The notes: generated by a model from the sequence alone, not told the origin. Positions 16,694-25,785 are shown, counted from the stretch's first letter. The stretch is DNA of 64,000 nucleotides from Armatimonadota bacterium (GCA_018268255.1 JAFDWX010000006.1:1-64000), one strand, 5' to 3'. Program-made: numbers and translations.

Positions 16694-17200
16694 ATGGAAG
16701 TTAAGCTGTTCTTCGGAAGTTCAACGGGAAATACGGAACGATGCGCAAAGATCGTCCACGCCAAGCTTAAGGATCTCATCGCTGAGATCATCGACATGCG
16801 CAAGGCAAGCGTCGAGGATTTCGACTTCTGCGACGGGTTCATCTTGGGTCTGCCCACCGTAGATGAGGGCCTGCTGCAAGAAGACTGGCGAAGGTTCTGG
16901 GATGAGGTCGAAGATGTCGACTGGGATGGAAAGACGGTTGCCATATTCGGCCTGGGTGATCCCGTCAAATACGGAAAGTGGTTCGTAGATGGGATTGGAA
17001 TTGTGGCCGACAAACTCACTTCTTGCGGCGCGAAAGTCGTTGGTGAGTGGCCCAACGAGGGCTATTTGCCATTTGAGAGCAGCAAGGGACTGCGCAATGG
17101 CAAGTTCTTGGGGCTGGTGCTGGACGAAGACAATCAAAAAGAAATGAGCGAGGAGCGGATAGACCGGTGGTGCAACCAAATCCGGCCTTCCTTTACCTAG
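16694..17200 (+). CDS. Flavodoxin
   Basis: 168 residues, the typical length of long-chain flavodoxins. The FMN phosphate loop is FFGSSTGNTERCAK at residues 5-18. GLPTVDEGLLQEDW and FGLGDPVKYGKWF are the further FMN-binding loops. It lies 31 bp after nifJ with AAGGAG upstream of ATG 16694, and is the probable electron acceptor of the pyruvate oxidoreductase. hypA begins 1 nt after its stop, tying this electron carrier to the hydrogenase block. Confidence 0.92.
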   Translation: MEVKLFFGSSTGNTERCAKIVHAKLKDLIAEIIDMRKASVEDFDFCDGFILGLPTVDEGLLQEDWRRFWDEVEDVDWDGKTVAIFGLGDPVKYGKWFVDGIGIVADKLTSCGAKVVGEWPNEGYLPFESSKGLRNGKFLGLVLDEDNQKEMSEERIDRWCNQIRPSFT

Positions 17201-17201
17201 G

Positions 17202-17543
17202 ATGCACGAAGTCGGAATCATCCTGAACGCCATTGAATTGGCGGTGGAGAAAGCCGAGGCTGCTGGTGCCACCAGCATTTCTCGGCTTTGCCTCCGGGTC
17301 GGAGCTCTGTCGGGCGTCGTGCCCGATGCGCTTGAGTTCGGGTTCGACCTAGCTTCTAAAGGCACGATGGCCGACCACGCGAAACTCGAAATCGTGCAGG
17401 TTCCTGCCAGGTGCCGTTGTGCTAACGGGTGTGGCGAGTTTGAGCCAGATAGCCCAGTCTACTCGTGCCCTGCCTGTGGTGCCATTTCGAGCATTGTTTT
17501 GCAAGGTAAGGAGCTTGATCTTGTAGAAATCGATGTCAATTAA
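17202..17543 (+). CDS. hypA: Hydrogenase nickel-insertion protein HypA
   Basis: 113 residues, the standard size. The nickel-binding MHE is at the N-terminus (MHEVGIILNAIELAVEKAE). A zinc-finger region near 70-95 has CRCANGCGEF and CPACG. HypA with HypB delivers Ni to the large subunit. It is the only hyp gene on this side of the hydrogenase operons; the other five lie at 29,517-34,875. Its TAA stop overlaps the stop of the convergent protease gene (TTAA at 17540-17543). Confidence 0.93.
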   Translation: MHEVGIILNAIELAVEKAEAAGATSISRLCLRVGALSGVVPDALEFGFDLASKGTMADHAKLEIVQVPARCRCANGCGEFEPDSPVYSCPACGAISSIVLQGKELDLVEIDVN

Positions 17544-18028
17544 GCTTTTATTAGCGAAGTTGAGACTGCTTTGATGAGAGCTAGGACCTTGTCAGTCGCA
17601 GGTTTGATGGCAGCCTCGATTTCCGGTGATAGGCCCATGCGAAAGCGGGTCGGAATTTCGGTCTCCACCACAATCACTGCGAGGTGCTGAGGCATGGGCA
17701 ACATGAGCCTCTCGGCGAGATCGAATATCTCCGGTAATCCCGAGTAATGGGCTGAAGGTGCGCTTACACGGCGAAATTGGGAACGGTCCAACACACTCAC
17801 GGTTCCCACCGGCACTTGGCCCGATTGAATGGAATCTACGATTACCGCCGCGTCGCGTCCGCTGAGGTGCTCCATCAAGGTGAAACCAGCCTCCGCGCTT
17901 TCGATCACCTCGACGAGCGCAGGGTCAACAAACTCCCCGGCGTGGCGGGCGATGCACAGCCCCACTCCGTCATCGCCCGCCAGATCATTGCCGAGCCCCA
18001 AGATCAGGAACCTCGGCGGGTTTTTCAC
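17540..18028 (-). CDS. Hydrogenase maturation protease for the group 3c hydrogenase
   Basis: About 162 residues. ILGLGNDLAGDDGVGL near the N-terminus carries the nickel-sensing Asp; the second acidic position lies in AVIVDSIQ and a His in APSAHYSGL. The family (HyaD/HycI/HoxW) removes the C-terminal tail of the large subunit after Ni insertion. The open frame extends further upstream, but GTG 18028 overlaps the large-subunit stop (GTGA) and starts right before the conserved text. It is the last gene of the leftward hdr-mvh operon. Confidence 0.85.
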   Translation of the reverse strand: MKNPPRFLILGLGNDLAGDDGVGLCIARHAGEFVDPALVEVIESAEAGFTLMEHLSGRDAAVIVDSIQSGQVPVGTVSVLDRSQFRRVSAPSAHYSGLPEIFDLAERLMLPMPQHLAVIVVETEIPTRFRMGLSPEIEAAIKPATDKVLALIKAVSTSLIKA

Positions 18029-19497
18029 CGGCGAAATTCCTCCAATAGTTCGCCGGCTTGGTTGCGCACGCTCACGATCAACGGCATCTGGCCCGGAGCC
18101 GAATGCGTCGCACAGGCGTGGCACGGGTCATAAGCGCGAAAGGCCATTTCGACCTTGTTAAGCAGTCCTTCCGTGACCGATCCTCGATGGATGAGCGCTT
18201 TAGCAGCGGCCTCAACACTCATCGCCATGCGTGCCGCGTTATTCTGAGTCGCCACGATGAGGTTGACACGGGTCAGGACTCCACGATCGTCGGTCTCAAA
18301 GTCGTGAATCAATGTTCCTCGGGGAGCCTCGACCACACCGATTCCCTGCACAGGTTTGTTTGTGGGTATCGACCGGAGGTTGTCCGAGGCAATTTCAGGA
18401 TCCTGGATGAGTTCCTTGAGTCGCTCGGCTGCGTAAAGAATCTCGATCACTCGGGCCCAGTGGTTGGCGAGGGTGTGGTGGATGGGACCCTTGCCGAGAG
18501 TCGCGAAGTACTCCTCGAAGGCTTCCTGTGCCAAAGGTGTGGCCATTCGCTCCGCGACATTCAACCGCGCCAGCGGTGCCACGGAATAGACGCCATCATC
18601 GACTCCGCCTTTGAAGTTATGCCATCCGAGTTGCTTGAGGTAGCAGAACTTCACGTAACTCCATGGCTCGATGTGTTCCGCAATGTACTCCCTGTATTGG
18701 GCAACATCGAACTTGGCGAATTCCTTGCCGGTCGGGTCCACCACGCGGATCTTGCCGTCGTAGAAATTTGGTTGGTTCTTGTCGTCCACCAAACCCATGT
18801 AGTAGGTCTGGTGCGTATAGGCGGGTGATTGGATGAGGTCCACGTAGGATGGCTCTTTGAGCACGACATCGCGAAAGACCTGAAGGGTGAACTTGGCGAA
18901 CTCGACCGACTCGTCGATCAGTTCGGCAAACCCAGCGAGTTCATCGGGTTTGAGTCCTTTTGCAACTCCTCCTGGCAACCCTAGAACGGGATGAATGACC
19001 TTTCCAGCAATGTGAGAGATCATTTCTCGGATGCGGCGGCGCGTGGAGATCACACGCTGTCCGACCTCGATTCCAACTTTGCCGACGACACCCAAGACGT
19101 TACGGGTTTCTGGCGGTGCCTCGGGGCCGACGATAAAGTCGGGGCCGCCCAAGATATACACGTGGAGGGCATGGTCTTCCAACATGAAGGCGTTGTAAAC
19201 CAGCTCGCGGATCAGTTTGGCAGGACGCGGAGGTTCCACGTCATAGAGGTGGTCGAGCGCTTTGGTCGAAGCCATGTGGTGAGCGGTTGGACACACGCCG
19301 CAGATCCTGCTTGTGATCTGGGGCATGTCTTCCGCCGGCCGTCCGATCGAAAAGACTTCGAACCCACGCAGTTCCGGAATTTGCAGATATGCGCGCTCGA
19401 CATCTCCGGCATCGTCCAAAAAGATGTCAATTTTTCCGTGTCCCTCCAGCCGGGTTATTGGGTCGATGGTGATTCGTTTTGGGTCGTTTTGGTCCAT
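18025..19497 (-). CDS. mvhA: [NiFe] hydrogenase large subunit, group 3c (MvhA-type)
   Basis: 490 residues. The N-terminal nickel ligands are in RICGVCPTAHH (near 62) and the C-terminal pair in DPCHACATH (near 460). About 25 residues follow the last motif, ending VSVRNQAGELLEEFRR; this is the tail expected to be cleaved by the protease encoded next. TRLEGHG near residue 15 and PVLGLPGG near 170 are further family marks. With MvhG, MvhD and HdrABC in the same operon it would oxidise or evolve H2 coupled to electron bifurcation by HdrA. Confidence 0.93.
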   Translation of the reverse strand: MDQNDPKRITIDPITRLEGHGKIDIFLDDAGDVERAYLQIPELRGFEVFSIGRPAEDMPQITSRICGVCPTAHHMASTKALDHLYDVEPPRPAKLIRELVYNAFMLEDHALHVYILGGPDFIVGPEAPPETRNVLGVVGKVGIEVGQRVISTRRRIREMISHIAGKVIHPVLGLPGGVAKGLKPDELAGFAELIDESVEFAKFTLQVFRDVVLKEPSYVDLIQSPAYTHQTYYMGLVDDKNQPNFYDGKIRVVDPTGKEFAKFDVAQYREYIAEHIEPWSYVKFCYLKQLGWHNFKGGVDDGVYSVAPLARLNVAERMATPLAQEAFEEYFATLGKGPIHHTLANHWARVIEILYAAERLKELIQDPEIASDNLRSIPTNKPVQGIGVVEAPRGTLIHDFETDDRGVLTRVNLIVATQNNAARMAMSVEAAAKALIHRGSVTEGLLNKVEMAFRAYDPCHACATHSAPGQMPLIVSVRNQAGELLEEFRR

Positions 19498-19499
19498 GG

Positions 19500-20486
19500 T
19501 TACCTCGCCACCGGAGTTGGCAGATCGATTTTTCGTCGAAGCAGGGATTTCGCCATCCCGTATCGGTAGAATGATCCAACGGGATCCACAATGGCCTCCA
19601 TTGCGTGGTCGATCCCTGCCTCATCGTGCGCTTCTACCAGAGAGGCAAGGGAAGTGAGTATTTTCGCGCCTTGGTCCAGAATGCCATCCACCGGACCGTA
19701 GCAGCCGGTACAGGGCATGTTGCCTCGGATGCACGCCTCGCCACAACCACTTCGGGTCGCGGGTCCCATGCAGAGAAAGCCCTGAGCCAATAGGCACGTA
19801 TCGGGATCAACTTCGTGTAAATGGGGTCTCTTGAAGGCCTTGACAGACAACTCCCGAGGTTTCGTGTCGATTCGAGGACAGTTGGCGCAGAGAGCGACGT
19901 TCGGTGCAAGCACGGCGCCCTTCGGTGGTCGCTCGCCCGAAAGCAACGTCTGGAGTGCAGCCAAAACCAATTTGGGATTTGGAGCACAGCCGGGAATCGA
20001 ATAGTCCACCTCGATGACTTGATCGAGCGACCGGACCATCTCCCGAATCTCGGGCAACGTGGCCATTCTCCCTTGGTCCAAGGTCTCCGTCTGGGGGCGC
20101 GCGTGATCAGGATTGACTACCGTTGGAGCGTCCTCGTACACGTACTTCATCAACGCCTCTTTCGAGACTAGATTGGCAAGTGCGGGAATGCCGCCAGAGT
20201 ATGCGCACGATCCGTAGGCGATGATCACCTGGCTTTTGCGACGGAGGAGATGGCACATTTCCTCTTGCTCGGAGGTCCGAATGGCCCCATTGATCATGGT
20301 GGCGAAGATCTCGCCGTCATCCAACGCCTCCACATCCTGGCGCTTGAAGTCCATGGCCACCGGGAAGATGGCAAATTCGACCAGTTGCGCGAGGTCCAAT
20401 ATGGCTTCCGCCACATCAACGAACGACTCCTCGCAGCCTCCGCAAGAAGCACACCAATAGAATCCGACTTTTGGTTTTGTACTCAT
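19500..20486 (-). CDS. mvhG: [NiFe] hydrogenase small subunit, group 3c (MvhG-type)
   Basis: 328 residues. FYWCASCGGCEESFVD binds the proximal cluster. SQVIIAYGSCAYSGGIPALA and DYSIPGCAPNP are conserved. Several Cys groups in the second half (LCANCP, FLCMGPATRSGCGEAC, PCTGCYGP) provide the remaining [4Fe-4S] ligands. There is no twin-arginine signal peptide, so the enzyme is cytoplasmic. It overlaps mvhD by 4 bp upstream, and the large subunit gene begins 2 bp later. Confidence 0.93.
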   Translation of the reverse strand: MSTKPKVGFYWCASCGGCEESFVDVAEAILDLAQLVEFAIFPVAMDFKRQDVEALDDGEIFATMINGAIRTSEQEEMCHLLRRKSQVIIAYGSCAYSGGIPALANLVSKEALMKYVYEDAPTVVNPDHARPQTETLDQGRMATLPEIREMVRSLDQVIEVDYSIPGCAPNPKLVLAALQTLLSGERPPKGAVLAPNVALCANCPRIDTKPRELSVKAFKRPHLHEVDPDTCLLAQGFLCMGPATRSGCGEACIRGNMPCTGCYGPVDGILDQGAKILTSLASLVEAHDEAGIDHAMEAIVDPVGSFYRYGMAKSLLRRKIDLPTPVAR

Positions 20487-20971
20487 GGGATCGTCACCAA
20501 TTCCTGAACTTCCGCTTCGGTTTCCTCTTTGAGCACTTCAGCGTCGAAGCTTCGCAAGGCATCCGGCAGATTCAAGGGCCCAAGCCTGACCAAATCAGCC
20601 GACATGGCGTTGATCACTTCCTTCAGCTTGCCTCCCTCAGATGCCGAAATCCACTCCAGCCGAATGCGCTCCGGCTCGATACCAAGATCGACCAGCATCC
20701 GCTGGAGAATCCTGAAGCGGCGAAGGCACTTGACGTTGCCTTCCAGATAGTGGCAATCGCCTGGGTGGCATCCACCGATCAGAACACCGTCCGCACCTTT
20801 GGCAAAAGCCGAAAGGATGAATTGCGGGTCGATGCGACCGCTGCACATCACTCGAACAACGCGGGTGGTCGGTGCGTACTTCATGCGCGAAACTCCCGCG
20901 AGATCAGCTGCGGTGTAGGTGCACCAGTTGCAGAAAAACGCGAGGATTCTGGGCTGATAGGTGTCAGGCAT
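20483..20971 (-). CDS. mvhD: MvhD: iron-sulfur link between hydrogenase and HdrA
   Basis: 162 residues. The Cys pattern CNWCTYTAADLAGVSR near the N-terminus, CSGRIDPQFILSAFAKGADG and GCHPGDCHYLEGN identify the FrhD/MvhD family, which carries a [2Fe-2S] cluster and passes electrons from the hydrogenase to HdrA. ATG 20971 is used because it begins the conserved text (MPDTYQPRILAFFCNWC) and overlaps the hdrA end by 8 bp; the longer open frame is antisense noise within hdrA. Confidence 0.9.
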   Translation of the reverse strand: MPDTYQPRILAFFCNWCTYTAADLAGVSRMKYAPTTRVVRVMCSGRIDPQFILSAFAKGADGVLIGGCHPGDCHYLEGNVKCLRRFRILQRMLVDLGIEPERIRLEWISASEGGKLKEVINAMSADLVRLGPLNLPDALRSFDAEVLKEETEAEVQELVTIP

Positions 20972-22970
20972 GAGCGAGAACCTCCTGGATCTCGTCGAAA
21001 AGTTCCTGGTCGTCGAACAGGTTCTGGTGGATGGCTCCCGATGGGCAGGACGCGACGCAAGTGCCGCAACCTTTGCAGAGCATAGGATTGATGACAGCGA
21101 TCTTTCGCTCAGCATCATTCGAAATGGCTCCGTAGGGGCACATCGTCTGGCACGTCTTGCAACCAGAACAGAGTTCATTCTCAACGTAGGCGGTCATCGG
21201 CTCCATTTCAACAAAGCCTGGGTCGAGAAGAGCAAGCGCCTCTGCTGCAGCCGCACCAGCTTGCGCTACCGTATCGGGGATGTCGCGGGGGCCCTGGCAG
21301 CAACCAGCGAGATACACACCTTCTGTCGCGGTGGAAACCGGGGCGAGCTTGGGGTGGCGCTCCAGGAAGAAGCCCTCGTCAGAGCAGGAGATGTTGAAGA
21401 GTCGCCGGACCACCGAGGCATCGGCTTGTGGCTCAATCCCCACGGCCAGAACCACCATATCCACGGGAACGCGCCGGACGTAACCGGAGAGCGTATCTTC
21501 GACCTGGATGATGAGGTGGTTCTCTTCTTCGGGGCGCATCGCGAAGTCTGTTACTTCCGCAACTCGCCCTCGGATGAAGTGGTTGCCTTCTTCGAGCAGG
21601 CGCTCATAGAACTCCTCATATCCCTTCCCAGGGGTGCGCATGTCGATGTAGAAGTTGTAGATTTCTGCACCGGTGTGCTCCTTGAGGAGATAGGCCAACT
21701 TGAGCGAAGCCATGCAGCACACGCGCGAGCACCAGCGATTGGTCTGGTGGTCTCGAGAACCGACGCAGTGAACGATCCCGACTGATTTCGGCACCCTTCC
21801 ATCGCGACAGACCACTTCGCCCTCCGTTGGTCCAGAACTCGTGACCATGCGCTCGATTTCGAGCGATGTGTAGACGTTGGGAAAGTCCCCGTAGCCGTAG
21901 TACGGCTTCCGCTTCGCATCGAAGGTTTTGAACCCGGTGGCCACAATGATCGCGCCGACCTCGATCTCTTCGACCCGCTCAGTCTGAGTGAAGTCGAGCG
22001 CTTGGCGGTCGCATGCTGGGATACAGCTTTCTTCGCACTTGCCACCGCTCAACTTGGCGCAGGTCAAGGGGTCAATGACCACAATCTTGGGAACAGCTTG
22101 CGGGAATGACATGTAAACCGGTTTGCGCTTGACCAAACCGACGTTGAATTCGTCGTCCACCACACCCGTTTTGAAGGAGCAATGCTCGACGCATTCCATG
22201 CAGCCCGTGCACTCGTCCTCGTTGATGTACCGAGCCTTGCGGCGTACCTTAACCTTGTAATTGCCGACATACCCTTCCGAGTGGATGACCTCGGAATAGG
22301 CCCAAAGAGTGATATTCGGGTGGCTGCCGACCTCGGACATCTTCGGAGTGAGGATGCAGGCAGCGCAGTCTAGCGTGGGAAATGTCTTGTCGAATTGGGC
22401 CATGTGGCCGCCGATTGTCGGTTCGCGTTCCACAAGGTACACGTGCTTTCCGGCGTTGGCGAGCGTCAAGGCAGCCTGAATTCCTGCGATGCCTCCACCA
22501 ACAACCAGAACCGACTGGAGAACCGGCTCGCGGCGCTTCTCCAAAGCGACATGCCTTCGAACGCGCCCGACTCCGCCTTGGGCCATGGCTTTGGCTTTTT
22601 CGGTGGCTGTAACGCGATCTTCGGCTACCCATGAACCATGCTCACGGATATTCACCATATGGCACAAGAACGGGTTGATCCCGCCCCTCTGCGTTGCGGT
22701 TCGGAAGGTCTTTTCGTGCAGGAAAGGCGAACACGCCGCCACCACAATGCGATTCAACCGAAAGTTCTTGATGTCTTCGACGATCAAATCCTGTCCAGCA
22801 TCGGAACACATGTACTTGTAGTCCCGTGAGACAACCACACCAGGGAGCGTCTCGGCGAACTTGGCTACTTCGGCGACGTCGATCTTGCTGGCGATGTTGA
22901 CACCGCAATGGCAGATGAAGAATCCGATTCGGACTTCTTCGGCAGGGTTGTGCGAATTGTCGCTAACCAT
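20964..22970 (-). CDS. hdrA: Heterodisulfide-reductase-type HdrA, electron-bifurcating FAD subunit
   Basis: 668 residues, the archaeal-like full length. An N-terminal Cys domain (GFFICHCGVNIASKIDV) precedes the FAD Rossmann fold VLVVGGGIAGIQAALTLAN near 155. CAACILTPKM and further Cys sets follow. A ferredoxin module near 250 (CTGCMECVEHC) and two at the C-terminus (CSGCKTCQTMCPYGAI; CKGCGTCVASCPSGAI) carry [4Fe-4S] clusters. In methanogens HdrA's flavin splits electrons from H2 between heterodisulfide and ferredoxin; the second acceptor in this bacterium is unknown. It overlaps hdrB by 8 bp. Confidence 0.94.
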   Translation of the reverse strand: MVSDNSHNPAEEVRIGFFICHCGVNIASKIDVAEVAKFAETLPGVVVSRDYKYMCSDAGQDLIVEDIKNFRLNRIVVAACSPFLHEKTFRTATQRGGINPFLCHMVNIREHGSWVAEDRVTATEKAKAMAQGGVGRVRRHVALEKRREPVLQSVLVVGGGIAGIQAALTLANAGKHVYLVEREPTIGGHMAQFDKTFPTLDCAACILTPKMSEVGSHPNITLWAYSEVIHSEGYVGNYKVKVRRKARYINEDECTGCMECVEHCSFKTGVVDDEFNVGLVKRKPVYMSFPQAVPKIVVIDPLTCAKLSGGKCEESCIPACDRQALDFTQTERVEEIEVGAIIVATGFKTFDAKRKPYYGYGDFPNVYTSLEIERMVTSSGPTEGEVVCRDGRVPKSVGIVHCVGSRDHQTNRWCSRVCCMASLKLAYLLKEHTGAEIYNFYIDMRTPGKGYEEFYERLLEEGNHFIRGRVAEVTDFAMRPEEENHLIIQVEDTLSGYVRRVPVDMVVLAVGIEPQADASVVRRLFNISCSDEGFFLERHPKLAPVSTATEGVYLAGCCQGPRDIPDTVAQAGAAAAEALALLDPGFVEMEPMTAYVENELCSGCKTCQTMCPYGAISNDAERKIAVINPMLCKGCGTCVASCPSGAIHQNLFDDQELFDEIQEVLAHA

Positions 22971-23892
22971 TTTGGGCTCCTGCTGCGACCGGTACCTTCT
23001 TCTCGTCGGCCTTCTTGTCTCCCAAGATGCCTTTTTCCTGAAGGATCTTGATTCCGGGAACGATCAGTCGTTGAATGCCGAGTTCCTCCGGCTCTGCTCC
23101 CAACGCCAACCCCAGCAACTGGGTGAAGAAGAACACTGGAATCGGCTTGACATCGGGATGACTGGCGATGATCTCATCCTGAAAGGCGTCCAAATTAAAC
23201 TGACAGAGGGGACATCCGGTGACGATGACATCCGCTTCCGCCTTTTGGGCATCCTTGATGAGTCGGTAGGTCAATTCTTGGGCCATCTTGGGGATGGACC
23301 CGGCCAAAGCTCCTCCACAGCATCGGCCTCTGGATGCGTAATCCGCGATTCTCGCTCCGACTGTTTTCATCAGCGAGTCCATCGTTTGCGGGTGGCGCAT
23401 GTCGTCGAACGGAGCCACCGGACGGAGGAAGCGGCACCCATAGTAGCTCGCAACTCGCAGCCCTTTGAGGGGTCGCTTCACCAGGGACCTAATGGCTTTT
23501 AGGCCAGGGTCATGGGTCAGAAGCTCCATTGGATGCCGGATCTGGATTTGGCGTCGGTACTGGAGCCCTTCCGCGGCGAGGCCCTTGTCCACCGAATTCC
23601 GGACCGCCGGATAATCGGCATAGTAGTGGTCGGCTTTCAAGAGCACGCCATAGCATCCACCGCAGGGAGCCACGAGATCCATGTTCTTCTTTTCTGCCAA
23701 TGCGAGGTTCCGTACCGAGCACGTGTATGCCGGGCCTTGCTCGATTGACATGAAGGACGTGGCACCGCAGCAATTCCAGTTATCGAGTTCCTCCATCTCG
23801 AGGCCAAGGATCTTGCATACGGCCAGAAATGACTCTTCATAAGCTCTCCCAGAACTTTTTAGCGAACATCCGGGATAGTAGGCATATTTCAT
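22963..23892 (-). CDS. hdrB: HdrB, heterodisulfide-reductase-type catalytic subunit
   Basis: 309 residues. Two CCG domains are present: NCCGATSF near residue 42 and RCCGGALAG near 195, each completed by a later Cys set (CGGCYG, CPLCQ). These hold the non-cubane [4Fe-4S] clusters that reduce disulfides in HdrB. ATG 23892 is chosen because it starts MKYAYYPGCSLKSSGRAYEE, the canonical N-terminus, and overlaps the hdrC stop as ATGA. The C-terminus carries a short Lys-rich tail not typical of the family. Confidence 0.93.
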   Translation of the reverse strand: MKYAYYPGCSLKSSGRAYEESFLAVCKILGLEMEELDNWNCCGATSFMSIEQGPAYTCSVRNLALAEKKNMDLVAPCGGCYGVLLKADHYYADYPAVRNSVDKGLAAEGLQYRRQIQIRHPMELLTHDPGLKAIRSLVKRPLKGLRVASYYGCRFLRPVAPFDDMRHPQTMDSLMKTVGARIADYASRGRCCGGALAGSIPKMAQELTYRLIKDAQKAEADVIVTGCPLCQFNLDAFQDEIIASHPDVKPIPVFFFTQLLGLALGAEPEELGIQRLIVPGIKILQEKGILGDKKADEKKVPVAAGAQNG

Positions 23893-24482
23893 GAGGACTC
23901 CTTGCCGTTGATCGGTGGGGTCGCTTGGATCGCCGCCTTGAGAACGGACTGCTGCGGCATGCGTTCGATCTTCCATCCAAACCGGCCAGTTCTAAGAAGG
24001 CGCAATCCAAGCATCTTCAAACTCCAGAATCGAGCGGGCTGGGTTTTGATCACGGTGTTGACCATCAGTGCGCCCTCCGAGATGCGGCCGTTTTTGGTGC
24101 CCAGGTTGTAGAACTCCCGATAGAGCGTTTGGGGAGCCGCTTGTTTGGGTTTGATTCCGGCCTCAATGGCTTTGCATTTGAGGGCATACATCACGTCCGT
24201 GATGCCAATTTCCTTGGGGCATTCGACTTGGCACTGATAGCAACTGGCACAGAGCCAAATCGTGTTGCAGTTTAAGACGTCGGCCTTGAAGCCGTCTCTG
24301 GCAAGTTGGATGACTCGACGCGGAGTCATGTCCATGTAGGTGCTCAAAGGGCAAATGCCCGAGCAAGTTGCGCATTGAATGCAGCGATTGAGGTTTTCAC
24401 ATCCGGGCATGCGCCGGATTTGAGCCGCGAATTCAGGATCGCGATCGCTCTCGAAACGAATCTCTCGTTCTAACGTGGCCAT
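23889..24482 (-). CDS. hdrC: HdrC, iron-sulfur subunit
   Basis: 197 residues with two [4Fe-4S] motifs, CIQCATCSGICPLSTYMDMTP near 34 and CASCYQCQVECPKEIGI near 78. HdrC links HdrA and HdrB. The C-terminal ~80 residues lack cysteines and are basic. It is the first gene of the leftward operon; ATG 24482 faces a 178-bp divergent promoter region, and a GGAGTGAG-like ribosome site can be read just upstream on this strand. Confidence 0.92.
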   Translation of the reverse strand: MATLEREIRFESDRDPEFAAQIRRMPGCENLNRCIQCATCSGICPLSTYMDMTPRRVIQLARDGFKADVLNCNTIWLCASCYQCQVECPKEIGITDVMYALKCKAIEAGIKPKQAAPQTLYREFYNLGTKNGRISEGALMVNTVIKTQPARFWSLKMLGLRLLRTGRFGWKIERMPQQSVLKAAIQATPPINGKESS

Positions 24483-24660
24483 TCAGCTCACTCCTTCCGA
24501 GCTAGCTCTAGCCGCAACGGGAAGCCGCTGCGACTTCCGCTTTCAGCCCCATACTACACGAATTTCCAATTTTTAGATCTTGTCGAAAAAAAAGCACAAG
24601 TCCGCAAAATTGCATCACGTGATAAAGTTGAGATAGACCTTGTTCGGAGGATCTGTGAAG
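24483..24660. promoter_or_regulatory. Divergent promoter region between the two hydrogenase operons
   Basis: This is the only non-coding stretch between hdrC (left) and hyhB (right), so it must hold both promoters. It contains an A-run at 24585-24593 and the perfect palindrome ATCACGTGAT at 24614-24623, inside TTGCATCACGTGATAAAG. The palindrome is a candidate operator for a dimeric regulator. CGGAGG at 24645-24650 is the ribosome site for hyhB. Confidence 0.5.
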
Positions 24661-25785
24661 ATGTCGAAACTCGACTTCCATACGCAGGATCCACCGATAT
24701 TGGAGGCTGAGGCGTTTGGAACTCTATGGCGCGTTTTGAACGATTTCGGTTACCAAGTCGTGGGTCCCGCCTTACGCGACGGAGCGATCAGGCTGGTTCC
24801 GCTCGAATCGGCAGATGATCTTCCCCGTGGCATACGTGATTTACAAACCCCCGGGAACTACCGGACTTCGAGCCGTGATGACGGATACCTCTTTGGCTAT
24901 TCCCACGTTGCCGATGGTGCGAAGCGATGGCTCCTAAGACCTCGCACAACGCTGTGGCGTATCTCGCGACGCGATGGTCAGCCCACCATTGAGGAATCGC
25001 GCGATCCCGTCCCGAAGGTTGCGCTCCTTGGGCTCAGGGCATGTGACCTGAAAGCGATTGAGATCCTCGATCGCGTTATGTTGCGTGAATCAAGGGCCGA
25101 TACCGATTACGCAGAGTGCCGCGAGCAAACCCTGCTCATCGCGGTGAATTGCGAATGGCCGTCAAGCCTCTGTTTCTGTGAATCCATGGGTGCGGGTCCA
25201 CAGGCCACGGGTGGTTTCGATTTGTGTCTAACAGAACTTCCGCCCGGAGGAGATAGGTTTTTGGTGGAGGTCGGTTCTCCCAAGGGCCATGAAATTCTTT
25301 CTCGCCTGAATACCCGACCTGCTACCACCAACGAGCTTCACGAGTCCAAAAAGGTCATTGCACGAGCCAAAGGCTCCCTGCGCAAGAGGCTGGAAACGCG
25401 CGGTCTGACGCAGGCTCTTTACTCGGGAGTGGAGGACGACCACTGGGAGCGAGTTGCCGGGCGTTGTTTCGCTTGCGGTAACTGCACGTTTAGCTGCCCC
25501 ACCTGCTTCTGCTGCGATTATCAGGACCTGGGCGAAATTCATCAGCGCGTGTGGGACACGTGCTTCCATTCCGAGTTCTCCGGATTGCACGGCGGTGCTG
25601 TTCGGGGTTCTCGCGCAAGCAAGTATCGGCACTGGATCACGCATAAACTGGCTTCCTGGCAGGAGCAGTTCCAGACTTTAGGCTGTGTCGGATGTGGTCG
25701 ATGCATCGCTTGGTGCCCCGCAGGAATCGACCTTACGGAAGAAGCGCGTGCGCTGGTTGGCGTCGCGCAGGGTGATACGAAATGA
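24661..25785 (+). CDS. hyhB: Group 3b hydrogenase [4Fe-4S] subunit (HyhB/sulfhydrogenase beta type)
   Basis: About 374 residues. GLRACDLKAIEILDRV near 125 and CFCESMG near 175 are family marks. Two ferredoxin motifs are at CFACGNCTFSCPTCFC near 270 and CVGCGRCIAWCPAGID near 350. The subunit carries electrons between the hydrogenase core and the FAD/NAD(P) subunit. ATG 24661 is used, with CGGAGG 10 nt upstream; GTG 24655 is an equally spaced alternative. The stop overlaps the next gene as ATGA. Confidence 0.9.
   Translation: MSKLDFHTQDPPILEAEAFGTLWRVLNDFGYQVVGPALRDGAIRLVPLESADDLPRGIRDLQTPGNYRTSSRDDGYLFGYSHVADGAKRWLLRPRTTLWRISRRDGQPTIEESRDPVPKVALLGLRACDLKAIEILDRVMLRESRADTDYAECREQTLLIAVNCEWPSSLCFCESMGAGPQATGGFDLCLTELPPGGDRFLVEVGSPKGHEILSRLNTRPATTNELHESKKVIARAKGSLRKRLETRGLTQALYSGVEDDHWERVAGRCFACGNCTFSCPTCFCCDYQDLGEIHQRVWDTCFHSEFSGLHGGAVRGSRASKYRHWITHKLASWQEQFQTLGCVGCGRCIAWCPAGIDLTEEARALVGVAQGDTK

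Noticed and set aside
24611-24628. FNR/CRP box in the hydrogenase promoter region
   Set aside because: The palindrome ATCACGTGAT does not fit TTGAT-N4-ATCAA or TGTGA-N6-TCACA; only a generic operator is supportable.
24640-24660. TTG 24640 as the hyhB start
   Set aside because: It lies before the CGGAGG ribosome site, which can only serve GTG 24655 or ATG 24661.
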